DNA from: Blastocatellia bacterium
Lineage (GTDB): Bacteria; Acidobacteriota; Blastocatellia; Pyrinomonadales; Pyrinomonadaceae
Length of the DNA: 13,342 nt
Assembly (NCBI GenBank): GCA_003488005.1
Contig: DNND01000091.1
Span: forward strand, 1-13,342
Direction: 5' to 3'
Numbering within the stretch: the first letter of the stretch is position 1; every line of letters starts with the position of its first letter. The translations under genes and the position numbers were made by a program. The notes beneath the pieces are model-generated. The model ran no database searches. It was not told where the DNA came from and saw only the letters and a list, made by a program, of their open reading frames with translations. Positions 13,201 through 13,342 of this stretch are shown piece by piece.

Positions 13201-13225
13201 GTCTGTGCTACACGGTGGCATAGAC
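13201..13225 (+). terminator. Weak hairpin just after the PAP2 stop codon
   Basis: GTCTGTGC (13201-13208) pairs with GCATAGAC (13218-13225), with one G-T pair, around a 9-nt loop and followed by TTTCGG. The tail is short, so termination is possible but not strong. Confidence 0.3.
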
Positions 13226-13269
13226 TTTCGGAAGCTCTGATAAGTTGATTGCAGTTTGATTCGGCTTAG

Positions 13270-13342
13270 CCCGCGGAGCGCGGCGATAGCGTAAAGCCTG
13301 GGGTGGAGCGAGACTTTGCGAGCGGAACCCCAGGTTGGCGAC
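13270..13342. repeat. GC-rich dispersed-type repeat at the right edge (incomplete)
   Basis: This non-coding stretch carries the inverted pair CCTGGGGT (13297-13304) and ACCCCAGG (13327-13334), separated by a GGAGCGAG...GCGAGCGG segment. No ORF with gene character covers it. In style it resembles intergenic repeats that recur in Acidobacteriota and Verrucomicrobiota genomes (recollection, not a search). The right end is cut by the window. Confidence 0.45.

Overview
The window looks like chromosomal DNA from a moderately GC-rich, Gram-negative-type bacterium. I lean towards Acidobacteriota (Blastocatellia/Pyrinomonas-like). This rests on protein style: an M48 peptidase with a Gly/Asn-rich linker and an extra C-terminal domain, a proline-rich DUF4870/Tic20-like protein, YncE-like and PAP2 proteins with long secretion leaders, and many short dispersed GC-rich palindromic repeats. 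That is inference; there is no rRNA or other decisive phylogenetic marker here. I see no rRNA, tRNA, CRISPR array, transposase, phage gene or recognisable defence or biosynthetic cluster.

Layout. 1-1511: the end of a dispersed repeat, an intrinsic terminator, and a secreted M48 metallopeptidase on the minus strand. 1512-3010 (minus): a leader with a terminator-like hairpin, then a DUF4870-like membrane protein transcribed behind a JAMM/Mov34-type metallopeptidase. 3052-3300 (plus): an orphan addiction-module antitoxin with no toxin partner, whose stop codon lies inside a 9-bp tandem repeat. 3333-8079 (minus): a co-directional cluster in transcription order hisS, DinB/DUF1572, VOC protein, aspS. 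The spaces on both sides of the VOC gene each hold a composite palindromic element, and the two elements belong to one family. 8252-9715 (plus): an unrecognised, histidine-containing polytopic membrane protein. 9733-10245 (minus): a gamma-class carbonic-anhydrase-like hexapeptide-repeat protein. 10415-10999 (plus): an unknown putative lipoprotein. 11033-12091 (minus): a secreted YncE-like beta-propeller. 12286-13200 (plus): a secreted PAP2 phosphatase. The last 140 bases hold a hairpin and another dispersed-type repeat.

How it works together. Most of this is housekeeping and cell-envelope function: charging of tRNA-His and tRNA-Asp (possibly also tRNA-Asn), envelope proteolysis, lipid phosphate hydrolysis, and small stress or detoxification enzymes. 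The genes mostly form divergent or convergent pairs rather than one pathway. The least explained parts are non-coding: two composite palindromic elements built from odd-length hairpins with a GGC-NNN-GCC core, a 23-nt repeat seen at both 1-23 and 10275-10297, and a tendency for genes without a Shine-Dalgarno to carry a -10-like hexamer 6-10 nt before the ATG, which suggests leaderless mRNAs. I did not find a convincing new multigene system. The strongest candidates for follow-up are the palindromic element family and the unrecognised membrane protein.
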